64,000 nt of DNA from Mytilus edulis (GCF_963676685.1 NC_092354.1:16808746-16872745), one strand, 5' to 3'; shown: positions 1-10,395, numbered from the stretch's first letter. The notes: generated by a model from the letters alone, not told the origin. Made by a program: numbers and translations.

Positions 1-845
1 TTCATCTGAAAATTTCAAGGCAGATAGATCTTGACCTGATAAACCATTTAACCTCATGTCAGATTTGCTCTAAATGCTTTGGTTTTTGAGTTATAAGCCA
101 AAAACTGATTTTACCCCTATGTTCTATTTTTAGCCATGGTGGCCATCTTGGTTGGTTGGCCGGGTCACCGGACACAATTTTTAAACTAGTTACCCCAATG
201 ATGATTGTTGCCAAGTTTGGTTCAATTTGGCCCAGTAGTTTCAGAAGATTTTTGTAAAAGATAACTAAGATTTACGGAAAATGGTTAAAAATTGACTATA
301 AAGGGCCATAACCCCTAAAGGGGTCAACTGACTATTTCGGTCATGTTGACTTATTTGTAAATCTTACTTTGCTGAACATTTTTGCTGTTTACAGTTTATC
401 TTTATCTATAATAATATTCATGATAATAAAACAGCAAAATGTCCTTAAAATTACCAATTCAGGGGCAGCAACCTAACAACGGGTTGTCCGATTCATCTGA
501 AAATTGCAGGGCAGATAGATCTTGACCTGATAACCAATTTTACCCCATGTCAGATTGCTCTAAATGCTTTGGTTTTTGAGTTATAAGCTAAAAACTGCAT
601 TTTACCCCTATGTTCTATTTTTAGCCATGGCGGCCATGTTTTTTGATGAAATGGGAATTAAAACACAAACTTTATTCTAGATACCCTAGGAATCAATCAG
701 ATGAAGTTTGGTTTGAATTGGTTCAGTATTTTCAGAGGAGAAGATCTTTGAAATAGTTTACGACGGACGGACGACGACGACGGACGGACGACGACGGACG
801 CCAAGTGATGGCAAAAGCTCACATTTCCTTTTGAAAAGGTGAGCT
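1..845 (-). repeat. AGCTCA-type dispersed repeat, tandem dimer
   Basis: Dispersed repeat read on the minus strand. Two monomers are visible: the motif TTCATCTGAAAATT recurs at 1 and 492, a period of about 491 bp. The right end carries GACGGACGACGACGG-type low complexity followed by GCCAAGTGATGGCAAAAGCTCAC, the characteristic edge. The same family is at 54216-54870 and, more complete, at 61710-62984. There is no coding capacity, and the left end is cut by the window edge. Confidence 0.8.
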
Positions 846-930
846 AAAAAGTAAACCATTATAGGTTAAGGTACGGATTTCAACATGGAGTCTTGGCTCA
901 CACCGAACAGCAAGCATTTTAAATCGCAAA
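846..930. repeat. Fragment of GTCTCATTGGC-type dispersed repeat
   Basis: A short piece (AAACCATTATAGGT, then CAACATGGAGTCTTGGCTCACACCGAACA) matches the interior of the dispersed family seen at 17614-17900, 34075-34270, 36585-36715 and 40985-41135. Only the middle of the element survives here. Confidence 0.6.
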
Positions 931-1230
931 TTTGAATAAATCTACATTTGATTATTTTTAAGATATTTATAATTCAATCAGCAACCTTGTCAAATTATAA
1001 TTAATCATCGGCGGCTCATCCCTAACACTGTGGCTCACATTACGTAGCAAGTGCTCGCCGTCACCCCGCCAAACAGCGTGTGCTGATGTGGTTATCGTGG
1101 TTATTTAAAAGCCGTGTATTTAATATATATATTCAGACCCTAGGCTTCTGACCTGAATACTGTATAATTTCCTATGACGTACATTAACATATCAGATATC
1201 AAGTAAAAACATATATGATGAAATATTTCG
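931..1230. other. No gene seen
   Basis: AT-rich sequence without a coding signal. I see nothing else in it. Confidence 0.6.
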
Positions 1231-1235
1231 TATTT

Positions 1236-1270
1236 CCAGAGACGTATAATACAATTATATATGTCTCTGG
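1236..1270. mobile_element. Ultra-short palindrome (35 bp) with flanking direct repeat
   Basis: CCAGAGAC at the left pairs with GTCTCTGG at the right around a short AT-rich centre. The base string TATTT lies immediately outside both ends (1231-1235 and 1271-1275), as expected of a target-site duplication. Only one copy is in the window, so mobility is inferred from the flanks and from similar tiny palindromes at 7036, 18871, 28409, 49745 and 51087. Confidence 0.45.
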
Positions 1271-1484
1271 TATTTCGTACTGTTTAAATGGAATGAGGAA
1301 GACATATTTACCGTATTCGTTAAAATATATCGGACAATCAAGTTAAATTTGCATTGAGGAGAGGAATCACCCCACTAGCAAACTATTATTTTTAGTTACA
1401 ACTGGTATAGTACGATCATAGAAGTATTATATTGACAATATACTATGTCCATGGTACGATGTCCTGAAATTTTATAATATAAAA

Positions 1485-1560
1485 AAGAAGATACGGTATG
1501 ATTGTTAATGAGACAACTTTTCAAAAGAGACAAAATGACACAGAAATTAACAACTAAACT
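1485..1560 (-). repeat. Fragment of GTCTCATTGGC-type dispersed repeat
   Basis: GAAGATACGGTATGATTG, then AATGAGACAAC and CACAGAAATTAACAACT, match the edge of the better preserved copy at 20703-21000. Truncated. Confidence 0.6.
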
Positions 1561-1759
1561 TGCATGTTGTCCATACCATTATTATATTCTCCTTTAATCC
1601 CTAGGGGTTGGTTGAATAAGTTTTCTTTTTTGTATAAAAAAATGTTTAATGATTTATCTTTAAGGGTCTTAATGCATGGCGGTGTTTTATTATTTTTTAT
1701 ATCTGTAATTTTAAGCCAATTTCCTCTTCTTTATTTTGAACCATTATTCTCTATTCTTG

Positions 1760-1990
1760 AGGGTCCCACAGGGTATTCCCCCTCAGGTCGCAAGGTCGCT
1801 TTTAAATTCGTCGAGAGGTCGTTTTTAAGGGAAATGTACAGGTCGCAGGTCGTTTTTTCCATCACAGAGGACGGAAGTCGGTCGGAGATCGTTTTTTCCA
1901 AATTTTACAGGTCGCAGGTCGTTTTTAGAAGGCCCTCAGGTCGGAAGTCGCCTCTAAAAAGCCCAGAGGTCGCATGTCGTTTTTGACCTT
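1760..1990 (+). repeat. Degenerate GGTCGCAGGTCGTTTT repeat
   Basis: About eight imperfect copies of a GGTCGCAGGTCGTTTT-like motif, spaced irregularly by AAATT/AAGGG/CCATC segments. The 140-residue open frame over 1564-1986 is a product of this low-complexity sequence and shows no recognisable protein features. Confidence 0.6.
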
Positions 1991-2246
1991 GCGGGAGTCT
2001 CATTCTTAATATCTAAGCACTACTAGTATATGAATCTCTATTCTTGGTGATTTTGTGGGCATATCTTTCTCTTTTCTAAAACTTAAATGGATTCTACATA
2101 TTTCTGTGGTATCCGTCATTTTTCTCTTTTCTGTAAAATCTCACCCAGAACCCCAACGACTTTCATTGAACTGAATTATTAATTTGAAAAATTATAATCA
2201 TCTTATTATTTTTTTTAAGTAATGAACAATCGAATGAGGGCACTTA

Positions 2247-2346
2247 NNNNNNNNNNNNNNNNNNNNNNNNNNNNNNNNNNNNNNNNNNNNNNNNNNNNNN
2301 NNNNNNNNNNNNNNNNNNNNNNNNNNNNNNNNNNNNNNNNNNNNNN
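2247..2346. other. Assembly gap (100 N)
   Basis: Exactly 100 N, the conventional size for a gap of unknown length. Open frames crossing it are artefacts. Confidence 0.99.
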
Positions 2347-3575
2347 TCACAATCTGCCTTTGAAAGAAGCATACATTTTTGTAAAGGTGTTTTTTTTCTG
2401 TTGAAGTAATAGGAGAAATAAAGGTCATATCGAAAAAAAAGAAAGAAATTTATTACAGAAATCGCTCAAATTTTACAATTATTTAGTTTAAGTACAGCTT
2501 ATATGGAAATTATATTAAAAAATATAGGTCACCGATGAGTAAAAAAAGATATTTCAATTTTAAAGCCAAAAAATGACATTTTTTCCACCAAAGGGAGATA
2601 ATTTGGAACTTTTTTAAATGATGTATACATTTTAAAAGTCATCTGGGGCCAACACGAATTGTTTGTTTTGAATGATTTTTGTACCATATGATAAGTAACA
2701 ACTACAAAAGGTAACAAATAAAATTTGAAATGAAAAACAAATGTTTATTTTTTTTTCTGAAATTTTTATACCCTCGAGCCTCATTAACATGCAGATATGA
2801 CAAAGTACAAATATTTTTCTTGAAGCATATCTGTAATTCTTATTTCGTATTATTGAAGAGGAAGAACTATTTTCTTTTATTTGTTGAAATGTATCAGACC
2901 TTAAACTGTTACAAATGAAAATTATTTATTAATCTTTTTATCTATGAAAATGACTGTCGCATTCCTATGACCTCAGCTAATTGATTGTTTACTTGTATGA
3001 TAAATATAAGCCATTCATATATATGATACATGTATAGGACTGACGTCTACACTAAGCTGTTGGACTCATCCTAATATTATATCATGAAAATTATCATATT
3101 CAATATTTATCAAGTAAAAAGGCAATTTTATTCTCGAATTCAATCATATTCATACTCATCTCTAAGGGACGACGGTTATTCCGTTTTCATGTGCATATTT
3201 AATCCGACACAAGTTCATTTAGCGCAAGTGTAATCTGTTCGTCCGTGCATTCGAAGAACCATTTACCGACAAATAACGATGATTTAAGACTGCAGTACTG
3301 TATTTTGGACAAAATATTTTACTATGATATGTTGTGTCATAGTTCGGTCTTGTTGCTATGTAAATTTATTATTCAACTGTAAGAATTAATTTTTGTCGCT
3401 CAAATGGGCACTGACAATTCACTTTCGCTTGAAATTAATCAAAAACCTGACGCTAAAATGATTTATCCTTTGGCGATGAAAACATCCGACTTCAGTTTTC
3501 TCTCTCACAAAAATGTTCTATCAGTCCGGTTAATTTGGCGCTGAAATGACTATAAGTCTGAGCTGAAATGCCCTC
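2347..3575. other. No gene seen
   Basis: AT-rich, with homopolymer runs and no convincing open frame. The strings around 2945 (GACTGTCGCATTCC) and around 4010 (GGAATGCGACAGT) are inverted relative to each other, so an old element of about 1.1 kb could span them, but the flanks do not prove it. Confidence 0.5.
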
Positions 3576-3577
3576 TA

Positions 3578-3760
3578 GCAGGGGTGGATTAAGTCATTTT
3601 TAAAAGGGGTTCCGAACCTTGGATGTCTGTGTGTGTGTGTGGGGGGGGGGGGGGGGGGGGGGGGGGGTTCAAACTATGTGTCCCCATTCAAATGCATTGA
3701 TAGTAAAAAAAAAAATGGGGGTTCCCCCCTCCTTAAGATCCACCAATGCCCCTAAGTGTT
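3578..3760. mobile_element. CAGNGGNGGATCC-type MITE with poly-G, diverged
   Basis: Starts CAGGGGTGGATTAAG and ends with TTAAGATCCACC, i.e. imperfect terminal inverted repeats. The interior has GGGGTTCC, a run of about 25 G (3642-3667) and the typical CCATTCAAATGCATTGAT string shared with the copy at 11008-11160. Confidence 0.6.
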
Positions 3761-4806
3761 TTAAATTTTTCGCGAGGATGACCTGTGTCGATAAATTATC
3801 TCCATGCATAAAAACGGATATAACCCCCGTACCTTAAAGGTGAGTATGATGCGATTTTAAATACAGACCGAGCGGTTTAAATGTCTATAGACATGATCAA
3901 TAGAGATTATTCTTTTAATGCATGTATTAAAGTGATCTAAAAGGCCTCGAAGAGGTGTTAGATAACGATATAAATGGCCAATTTATCATAAAAAGCGGAT
4001 ATCATAGGCTGGAATGCGACAGTTACTTTCATATTCAAATCAATTAGTTGTTTTAAATTTTCAGGGTCCGCTACATTTCCACGAATGAAGGTGTGTTTTT
4101 TTTGCTTCCTGGTTATTAAAATATAATGATAGAAAATGAATTTTTGTGAAATTTGTATTTCATCATACCTGTACCTGAAGGGATTTCCCCTTGATCATCA
4201 AACTTGATAATATCAATGTACGTCATAGGAAATTTTGAAATGTGGAAATAATTAGTATTTTTATATATTTTCCGATATCAATGTAGCTAAGATTTTGTGC
4301 CAAAACCACTATAAAAAAAGATAAGAGCTTGTATGATCTTTTATATTGTAGTACACCTATTAATTTATTACTGTGGCATATTTACTTTTTATATATATTA
4401 TGTAGCTTTTTTATGACCCAATCATGATCCTGTATTGCGGAAAAAGGGGGGGGGGGGGGGCTTTTGAATTTCATATAAAAAACACTATTTCGCAAAGGCT
4501 TGTGTTATAACAATAACATAGACAAAAATAAAATAAAAAAAGTTTTTGTTGGTCTAGTACGATTCCTTTCAAAAACATCAATCAGTTCAAATATCTGTTC
4601 AACGTCCTAAACACGAATGCAATATTTGCCACTGGACTGTCCATCACTCAATGAACGTGGGTCAAATGGGGTGGATTGAGGGAGGGGATTGTGTAGGGGA
4701 GCTTGACTCTTGATGGGAAACTTTTTGATTACCTAAAATTTCGAACATTAAATTACTAGTACCCTTTAGTAATTACTAGTGCCCTTTAGTAAATTAATAC
4801 GCTTTA

Positions 4807-5165
4807 ATGTGCGTATTGTATGCGTTTACTTTTCTACATTGGTTAGAGGTATAGGGGGAGGGTTGAAATCTCATAAACATGTTTAACCCCGCCGCAATTT
4901 TGCGCCTGTCCCAAGTCAGGAGCCTCTGGCCTTTGTTCGTCTTGTATGATTTCTAATTTTAGTTTCTTGTGTATAATTCGGAGGTTAGTATGACGTCCAT
5001 TATCACTGTACTAGTATACATATTTTTAGGGGCCAACTGAAGGACACCTACGGGTGCGGGAATTCTCGCTACATTGATGACCCTTAGGTGGCCTTCGGCT
5101 GTTGTCTGCTCTATGATCGGGTTGTTGTCGCTTTGACACATTCCCAATTTCCTTTCTCAATTTTA
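4807..5165 (+). mobile_element. TATGCGTTTAC-type dispersed element inserted in minisatellite
   Basis: About 350 bp running from TATGCGTTTACTTTTCTAC to GACACATTCCCAATTTCC and CTCAATTTTA. It interrupts the 21-bp array of the first duplicate; TTTA lies at both junctions, compatible with a short target duplication. Other copies: 40621-40975 (full), 44935-45215 (5' truncated) and 59137-59199 (3' end only). No open frame; probably a SINE-like non-autonomous family, but I cannot find a clear tRNA-type promoter. Confidence 0.75.
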
Positions 5166-5310
5166 TTTAGTAAATTACTACGCTTTAGTAAATTACTAGT
5201 ACACATTAGTAAATTACTAGTACCCATTAGTAAATTACTAGTACCCATTAGTAAATTACTAGTACCCTTTAGTAAATTACTAGAACGCTTTAGTAAATTT
5301 ACGACACCCT
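5166..5310 (+). repeat. Short array of 21-bp TTTAGTAAATTACTAGTACCC units (copy 1)
   Basis: About seven units of 18-21 bp. The unit length is a multiple of three, so all frames repeat with the same period and the forward open frame (SKLLVPF repeats) is a by-product. Confidence 0.85.
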
Positions 5311-5684
5311 TTCCTTGGAGCCTTTATCCTTTCCTGGTCAGGGAAGTCCGAGTCATTCGCAAGTATAAACCTCCCATGAGACGGTGCCTCTATAAGATAG
5401 AAGCGATTATAGTCTCATAAAAACAATATTTCGCAAAGGCTTGTGTTATAACGATTACATAGACAAAAATAGAAAAAGGTCTGGTTGGGCTAGTACGATT
5501 CCTTTCAAAAACATCAATCAGTTCAAATATCTGTTCAACGTCCTAAACACGCATGCAATATTTGCCACTGGACTGTCCATCACTCAATGAACGTGGGTCA
5601 AATGAGGTGGATTGAGGGAGGGGATTGTGTAGGGGAGCTTGCCTCTTTGATGGGAAACTTTTTGATTACCTAAAATTTCGAACA

Positions 5685-6340
5685 TTAAATTACTAGTACC
5701 CTTTAGTAAATTACTAGTGCCCTTTAGTAAATTACTAGTGCCCTTTAGTAAATTAGTACGCTTTAGTAAATTAGTACGCTTTAGTAAATTACAAGTACCC
5801 ATTAGTAAATTACTAGTACGCTTTAGTAAATTAGTAGTACGCTTTAGTAAATTAGTAGTACGCTTTAGTAAATTACTACGCTTTAGTAAATTACTAGTAC
5901 CCTTTAGTAAATTACTAGTATGCTTTAGTAAATTACTAGTACGCTTTAGTAAATTACTAGTACGCTTTAGTAAATTACTAGTACGCTTTAGTAAATTACT
6001 AGTACCCTTTAGTAAATTAGTACGCTTTAGTAAATTAGTACGCTTTAGTAAATTACAAGTACCCATTAGTAAATTACTAGTACGCTTTAGTAAATTAGTA
6101 GTACGCTTTAGTAAATTAGTAGTACGCTTTAGTAAATTACTACGCTTTAGTAAATTACTAGTACCCTTTAGTAAATTACTAGTACCCTTTAGTAAATTAC
6201 TAGTACGCTTTAGTAAATTACTACGCTTTAGTAAATTACTAGTACCCTTTAGTAAATTACTAGTACGCTTTAGTAAATTACTAGTACGCTTTAGTAAATT
6301 ACTAGTACCCTTTAGTAAATTACTAGTACGCTTTAGTAAA
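5685..6340 (+). repeat. Long array of 21/18-bp units with 264-bp higher-order repeat (copy 2)
   Basis: About 32 units of the form AGTACGCTTTAGTAAATTACT (21 bp) mixed with 18-bp variants. A block of variant order recurs: the rare string ACAAGTACCCATTAG occurs at 5791 and 6055, so a 264-bp higher-order unit has been duplicated. Open frames on both strands (SKLLVRF on plus, NLLKRTS on minus) follow from unit lengths divisible by three and should not be annotated as proteins. Confidence 0.9.
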
Positions 6341-6479
6341 TTTACGACACCCTTTCCTTGGAGCCTTTATCCTTCCCTGGTCAGGGAAGTCCGAGTCATT
6401 CGCAAGTATACACCTCCCATGAGACGGTGCCTCTATAAGATAGTAGCGATTATAAATCTCATGTGTACGTAGATTTTAG

Positions 6480-7020
6480 CGGACAGCCTACAAGTGAATT
6501 GCAACTAATCGAACGAAGCATAATACCTCGTTTACCCTTCCGAAGCACATGAGATCACCCCGCCCAGAATGCTGCTCCCCTCCTGGATATCCCTTCACTG
6601 TACTGGATACCAAAATTACACACGTGCCCTTACAAACAAGGTTATGTTGCTGAGTTTTCCTAATGCCCTATGAACCTCTTTCTAAATTATTAACTTCAAT
6701 TTTATAAGAAATCAAAGCCGGGATTCAAACTTTACGTGAAACCTCATATTCTAGGGGAGGCGTGATACAGATGTTTTCAAAGATTTGTCAGAGTACATAT
6801 ATTTATTTTTAATCTCTTTCATCTTGTAAGAATATTGTCTTCTCTACCCTTACCACAAGTATCCCCATTCCAAACTAAAGGGCACATTGAAAGAATTGAT
6901 CGTGCTTTGTGTTAAAAAAAAAAGAATACCAACGGAGATACAAATATCATGCCGTAAAGAGCGATAACTCGTACTTTAAAACTGACATTATCAAGATGAA
7001 TGATTTCTTTATTGAAAACA
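6480..7020. other. No gene seen
   Basis: Unremarkable AT-rich DNA. I see no coding, RNA or repeat signal. Confidence 0.5.
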
Positions 7021-7035
7021 TATTTGTTACATTTG

Positions 7036-7113
7036 CATTCGGCAATCCTCGGTAGAATCCGCTACTCTCCTTCGTTAGATGAGGGTACGGAATCGGCCGA
7101 GTTGAGACGAATG
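7036..7113 (+). mobile_element. Ultra-short palindromic element, copy 1 (78 bp)
   Basis: Near-complete inverted structure with ends CATTCG and CGAATG, and inner arms GAATCCG-TACTCTC against GAGGGTA-CGGAATC. It is flanked by an exact 10-bp direct repeat GTTACATTTG (7026-7035 and 7114-7123). Copies 2 (28409-28468) and 3 (49745-49803) share GGCAATCCTCGG and CGGAATCGGCCGAGTT and also have 10-bp direct repeats. No coding capacity. Confidence 0.75.
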
Positions 7114-7730
7114 GTTACATTTGATGACGTGTTTCAACAACACAAAAATACCGGTATTCCAAAACGAACCAACTGTGCTCCTCTTCTTGTCTTTATTCAT
7201 ATGAGACCGACATCATACAGGCATTTTTAACTCAGTCTTGGAAGATTATTCTTACACTTTACTTTCTGCTATACAGATGATGTCCTTTCACGAAATAATT
7301 CAATGTTTGGTGAATATGTTGAAGGAAACTATCACATTGAACAGATACAATTAAGTCTACTATATTTCTTGACTTAAAATTATAGTTTGACATTGAGGCA
7401 GGGTCGGCTGAGAACAAAACTTTTCGGCAAAAGAGATGTTTCAAGTTTCCCAAGTGTAAACTTTCCATTTCTATGTAGCAAAATTCTGGCAGTGCCTAAA
7501 TATAGATTATATATAATGTCTCCCAGTTGATACAATATTCCAGAGCTTGCATTGTCTATCATTATTTCATTGATAGAGCTAGGGTTGCTGCTCACCAGAA
7601 ATCTATTACAATTCAAGAGTTCCAAATGGTGAAGTGAAAATCATTTCTCGGATTAGTGGCCATCACTAGTTTGTTCACTGCTATGGAACATCTATTTCAC
7701 AGATCTTACAATTATTGTAACCACAATTCC

Positions 7731-7850
7731 CAGTGACGGATCCAGAATTTTATTTGAAAAGGGGGGGGGGGGGTGCTCTGACTGACCTAAGGGGGGTCCG
7801 TTCCAGTCTTGCTTCAGTTATTCCTTAAATAATCTACCAAATTTTCCACA
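7731..7850. mobile_element. CAGTGACGGATCC-type MITE fragment
   Basis: Left end CAGTGACGGATCCAG is followed by poly-G (7760-7772) and GGGGGGTCCG. The right terminal inverted repeat is not found, so this is a truncated copy of the family at 11008, 47559 and 55107. Confidence 0.55.
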
Positions 7851-7889
7851 CAAAACTGGCTCCCCCACCTGTAATTTTATCTTCTTTTC

Positions 7890-8165
7890 TTTGAATGAGA
7901 CCTAACTTAATTGACTCATCGTCGGGTTCGTATGTACACGAGCAATATTATGACTTCTACATGTGGAGCAGGATCTGCTTACCCTTCGGCAGTGTTAAAT
8001 TCACCCGTTTTGACGAGGTTTGTGTTGTTCAGTATTTTGTTTTCTATGTGTTCTATATACTGTTGTGTCTTTTGGTCTTTAAGTTATTTTTTATGGCATT
8101 GGTCAGTTTGTTGAAGTTTTTTAGTTTGAATATCCCTATGGTATCTGTCGTCTCCTTTTTAAATG
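7890..8165 (+). repeat. Dispersed repeat ending in CCCTATGGTATCTGTCGTC
   Basis: Contains AGCAGGATCTGCTTACCC, then TTGTGTTGTTCAGT, and ends with TTTGAATATCCCTATGGTATC. Related fragments are at 16040-16150 and 26345-26500. The short open frames here are incidental. Confidence 0.55.
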
Positions 8166-8775
8166 AACATTCACTAATGAAAATGAGAATATGACAACTA
8201 ATTGCTCTTCAAGATAGGCAACCCATTTATTAGTATATCCTCGTCTTATCTTGAAGAAGGAGTATAAGGTGATGCACACGTCCGTCTGTCTGTCTGTCAC
8301 ATGTCTAATTTCCTGATGATAATCAAAGTATCAATTGACTAGCCTACAATCCTGACTGAACATAGTTGAACCAAATACCTCTCAGAATTGTGCTGTGCAA
8401 GCCAATTACAGGACAATCACTTTCGTCATGTTGTACTCATTGATTGACATCTAACAAGGCAATAGTTCTGCGTAGGTGCCAAAAGTGGTTGATTGCAAAT
8501 ATGAATATGTTGGAGATTCACAGAAGTTTACCAACTGTTCAATTGCCGTTTGCCCAAAGCAATGAGCTGACATATCTATTTATCAAACAGAAGTTTAAAT
8601 AGTTTAAATAATATTAAATAGTTTGGGGCATTGTATGCTACTTGAAAGGGTCTATGTGAGAAAAAGTTAAAAGTCTAACAAATTATTTTGCAGCAAGGAG
8701 ACCAAAAGATTGCAGAAACAGTAAAACAACAGGACCATAATCAAAATAACTAGAAACCAAATTGATGTAGCCTTC
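8166..8775. other. No gene seen
   Basis: Contains a weak hairpin, CTTCAAGATA (8207-8216) with TATCTTGAAG (8247-8256), and a short GTCTGTCTGTCTGTC run near 8283. Otherwise featureless. Confidence 0.4.
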
Positions 8776-8779
8776 AAAC

Positions 8780-9005
8780 TGGCTGCTCACAAAGACAAGT
8801 CAGTCTCCTGTAATTCAGTGGTTGTCATTTGTTTTTTCGTTCATTATTATGTCTTTTTGGGATCTTTTATAGCTGACTATGCGGTGCTGATTTTGCTCAT
8901 TGTCTTGGACCATATAATTTTTTTGTTGTTAACTTCTATATATTAAAGTCATAGTTTCTGTTAGAAAGTTGTCTCATTGGCAATCATACCACATCTTCTT
9001 ATTTT
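8780..9005 (+). repeat. GTCTCATTGGC-type dispersed repeat
   Basis: Contains TTCAGTGGTTGTC, CTTTTATAGCTGACTATGCGG and the diagnostic end TTGTCTCATTGGCAATCATA followed by CCACATCTTC. Same family as 25010-25330 (plus) and 20703-21000 (minus). This edge motif is the commonest repeat signature in the window. Confidence 0.7.
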
Positions 9006-9229
9006 TATTTACTAATAGATGCTGACATGAATGAAAAACATACTCAAGTGGACCCAAAACCTGATTTGATGAAAGAAATAAAAATATCAAATATATAAAT
9101 TTAACTGATTTCAAGCAATGCTTTACTCAGAATGTTAATCAAGAGTTTAAATGTGTTTTCCTTAGTTTATTTTAAACATATTCATTTATAGTGAATTGGA
9201 AAACAAGATTTTGCAACTTATATTAATCC

Positions 9230-9475
9230 CTTTCCACTTTGCGGGTGGGAGTGCTGCCTTGTAGCGGCATCAGCCTGATCGAAATCTTCAATGGTGTCTT
9301 TTACGTGCAAAAGAAATGGCTCTCTCTTAACATGGGTCCCCAATAAGCGTCCCCTTCCGACGGACTATCATCATTTCCCAGGACCATACTTAAAGATGTT
9401 CAAACGGATCATACATGGGACCCAGGAAAGTCACTTTCAAATGTCATCTTTGAGTGGGTGTCATGTATAGTGAGA
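9230..9475 (+). repeat. Unclassified GC-richer segment, probable old repeat
   Basis: A less AT-rich block (GTGGGAGTGCTGCCTTGTAG, then GGCATCAGCCTGATCG and TCTTCAATGGTGTCTTTTAC) stands out from its surroundings. It has no open frame and occurs only once here. I suspect an ancient dispersed element but cannot name it. Confidence 0.35.
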
Positions 9476-9825
9476 CTGTGGCAAAATTCTAAATTTGCCT
9501 TGAAAGGGTTTACAAGTTATGAAAGTGCCTTCCCTTGGTACCATTGTTCAATGTTTGTTGTATTTATAAACTAAACAGCTCTAATACATTCACAGTACTG
9601 TAATAATTAAATCAACACAAACGTTTTTCAGTGGTCGAGAGACCCGCTGTAGCTCGCCCGCGTCTAACGTGCGACTCCTCGATGAACATTTCACCCACGT
9701 ATTAAAGTACTGTGAATTTATTATTATTGTTAAAATATATATTTTTGAGCATTTCGTGGGTATAGGCCAACACAAAATTTGATTAAAAAATTTTAAACAG
9801 ACTTTGGCGAAACTATGAAATCAAG

Positions 9826-10288
9826 TACTGTGGATTCATTGATATACGTTAGATATGAATTTTCTTGGATACAGGAGAACCAAAAATTTAAGGTGGTACC
9901 TAACACTTTCACTAAAATTAATTTGGCTCGTTTAATTTTAAATAAATTTTGACAAAGTATTTACTTTGACCCTTTAACAAAAATATTAAAATTTTGAACC
10001 AACCGTTTTGTCAGAAAAAATACACTGGTTATATAGCAGTTTGACAAACACCAATTTTGATCATTAAGCTTAATATTCACAACGTAATTAAAACGTTTAG
10101 CTGACTTTACAGAGTTATCTCCCTGTAGTGTTAGGAACCACCTTAAATGCTCAACGAAATATAAATTTTTTACAGAAAAGTATGCAGACTTTGCCAAAAC
10201 CTAGAAATCAACTATCCACAAATATATATGCAAGTTTTCATCAATCCACGAAAATAGGTACCCACGAAAATAAATACATCCACAGTAT
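9826..10288. mobile_element. TACTGTGGATTCATT-ended element hosting a nested MITE
   Basis: The left end TACTGTGGATTCATT is mirrored at the right by ACATCCACAGTA preceded by CACGAAAATAAAT. The MITE at 9891-10143 lies inside it, so this element is the older of the two. No coding capacity. Confidence 0.55.
9891..10143 (+). mobile_element. AGGTGGTACCTAACAC MITE, copy 1 (253 bp)
   Basis: Terminal inverted repeats AGGTGGTACCTAACACT and AGTGTTAGGAACCACCT, flanked by TA on both sides. The interior is shared with copies at 13196-13460, 52734-53008 and 55461-55744. TA flanks suggest mobilisation by a Tc1/mariner-type transposase; three of the four copies also read TTAA at the junctions, so a TTAA target is an alternative. 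Confidence 0.85.
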
Positions 10289-10340
10289 CCACAAATATAG
10301 TATATAAACTCACCATAGATACCAGGACTAAATTTTGTAT

Positions 10341-10395
10341 ATAAGCCAGACGTGCGTTTCATCTACAAAAGACTCATCAGTGACGCTCGAATCCA
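10341..10395 (-). ncRNA. Hammerhead-ribozyme-like core, partly decayed
   Basis: On the minus strand: CTGATGA, a hairpin GTCT-TTTGT-AGAT, then GAAA, then ACGC with the partner GCTT. It matches the best copies at 47772-47825 and 55863-56020, but the stem III partner is mutated. It sits 0.36 kb past the TXNL1 stop codon. Confidence 0.4.

Larger units (their letters stand above)
4479..6465 (+). repeat. Tandem segmental duplication (about 0.94-kb offset) around an AGTAAATTACTAGTACCC array
   Basis: Two copies of one arrangement lie head to tail: about 320 bp of unique sequence (4479-4797; 5417-5735), then a 21-bp array, then about 120 bp of unique sequence (from 5297; from 6335). The unique parts are nearly identical, e.g. 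CACTGGACTGTCCATCACTC at about 4631 and again about 938 bp later. The first copy has a short array split by a dispersed element; the second has a long uninterrupted array. Confidence 0.85.

Noticed and set aside
1564-1986. 140-codon plus frame
   Set aside because: Its second half is the GGTCG repeat; no conserved features.
2945-4040. 1.1-kb inverted-repeat element between GACTGTCGCATTCC and GGAATGCGACAGT
   Set aside because: Only the short core matches; flanking arms do not align well and no target duplication is visible.
5584-6472. Long open frames on both strands over 5584-6066 (minus) and 5717-6472 (plus)
   Set aside because: They arise from the 21/18-bp array, whose unit length is a multiple of three; the translation is a simple heptad-like repeat on either strand.
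9230-9475. Possible tRNA or rRNA gene because of higher GC
   Set aside because: No cloverleaf, A/B box pair or rRNA-like motif could be read.
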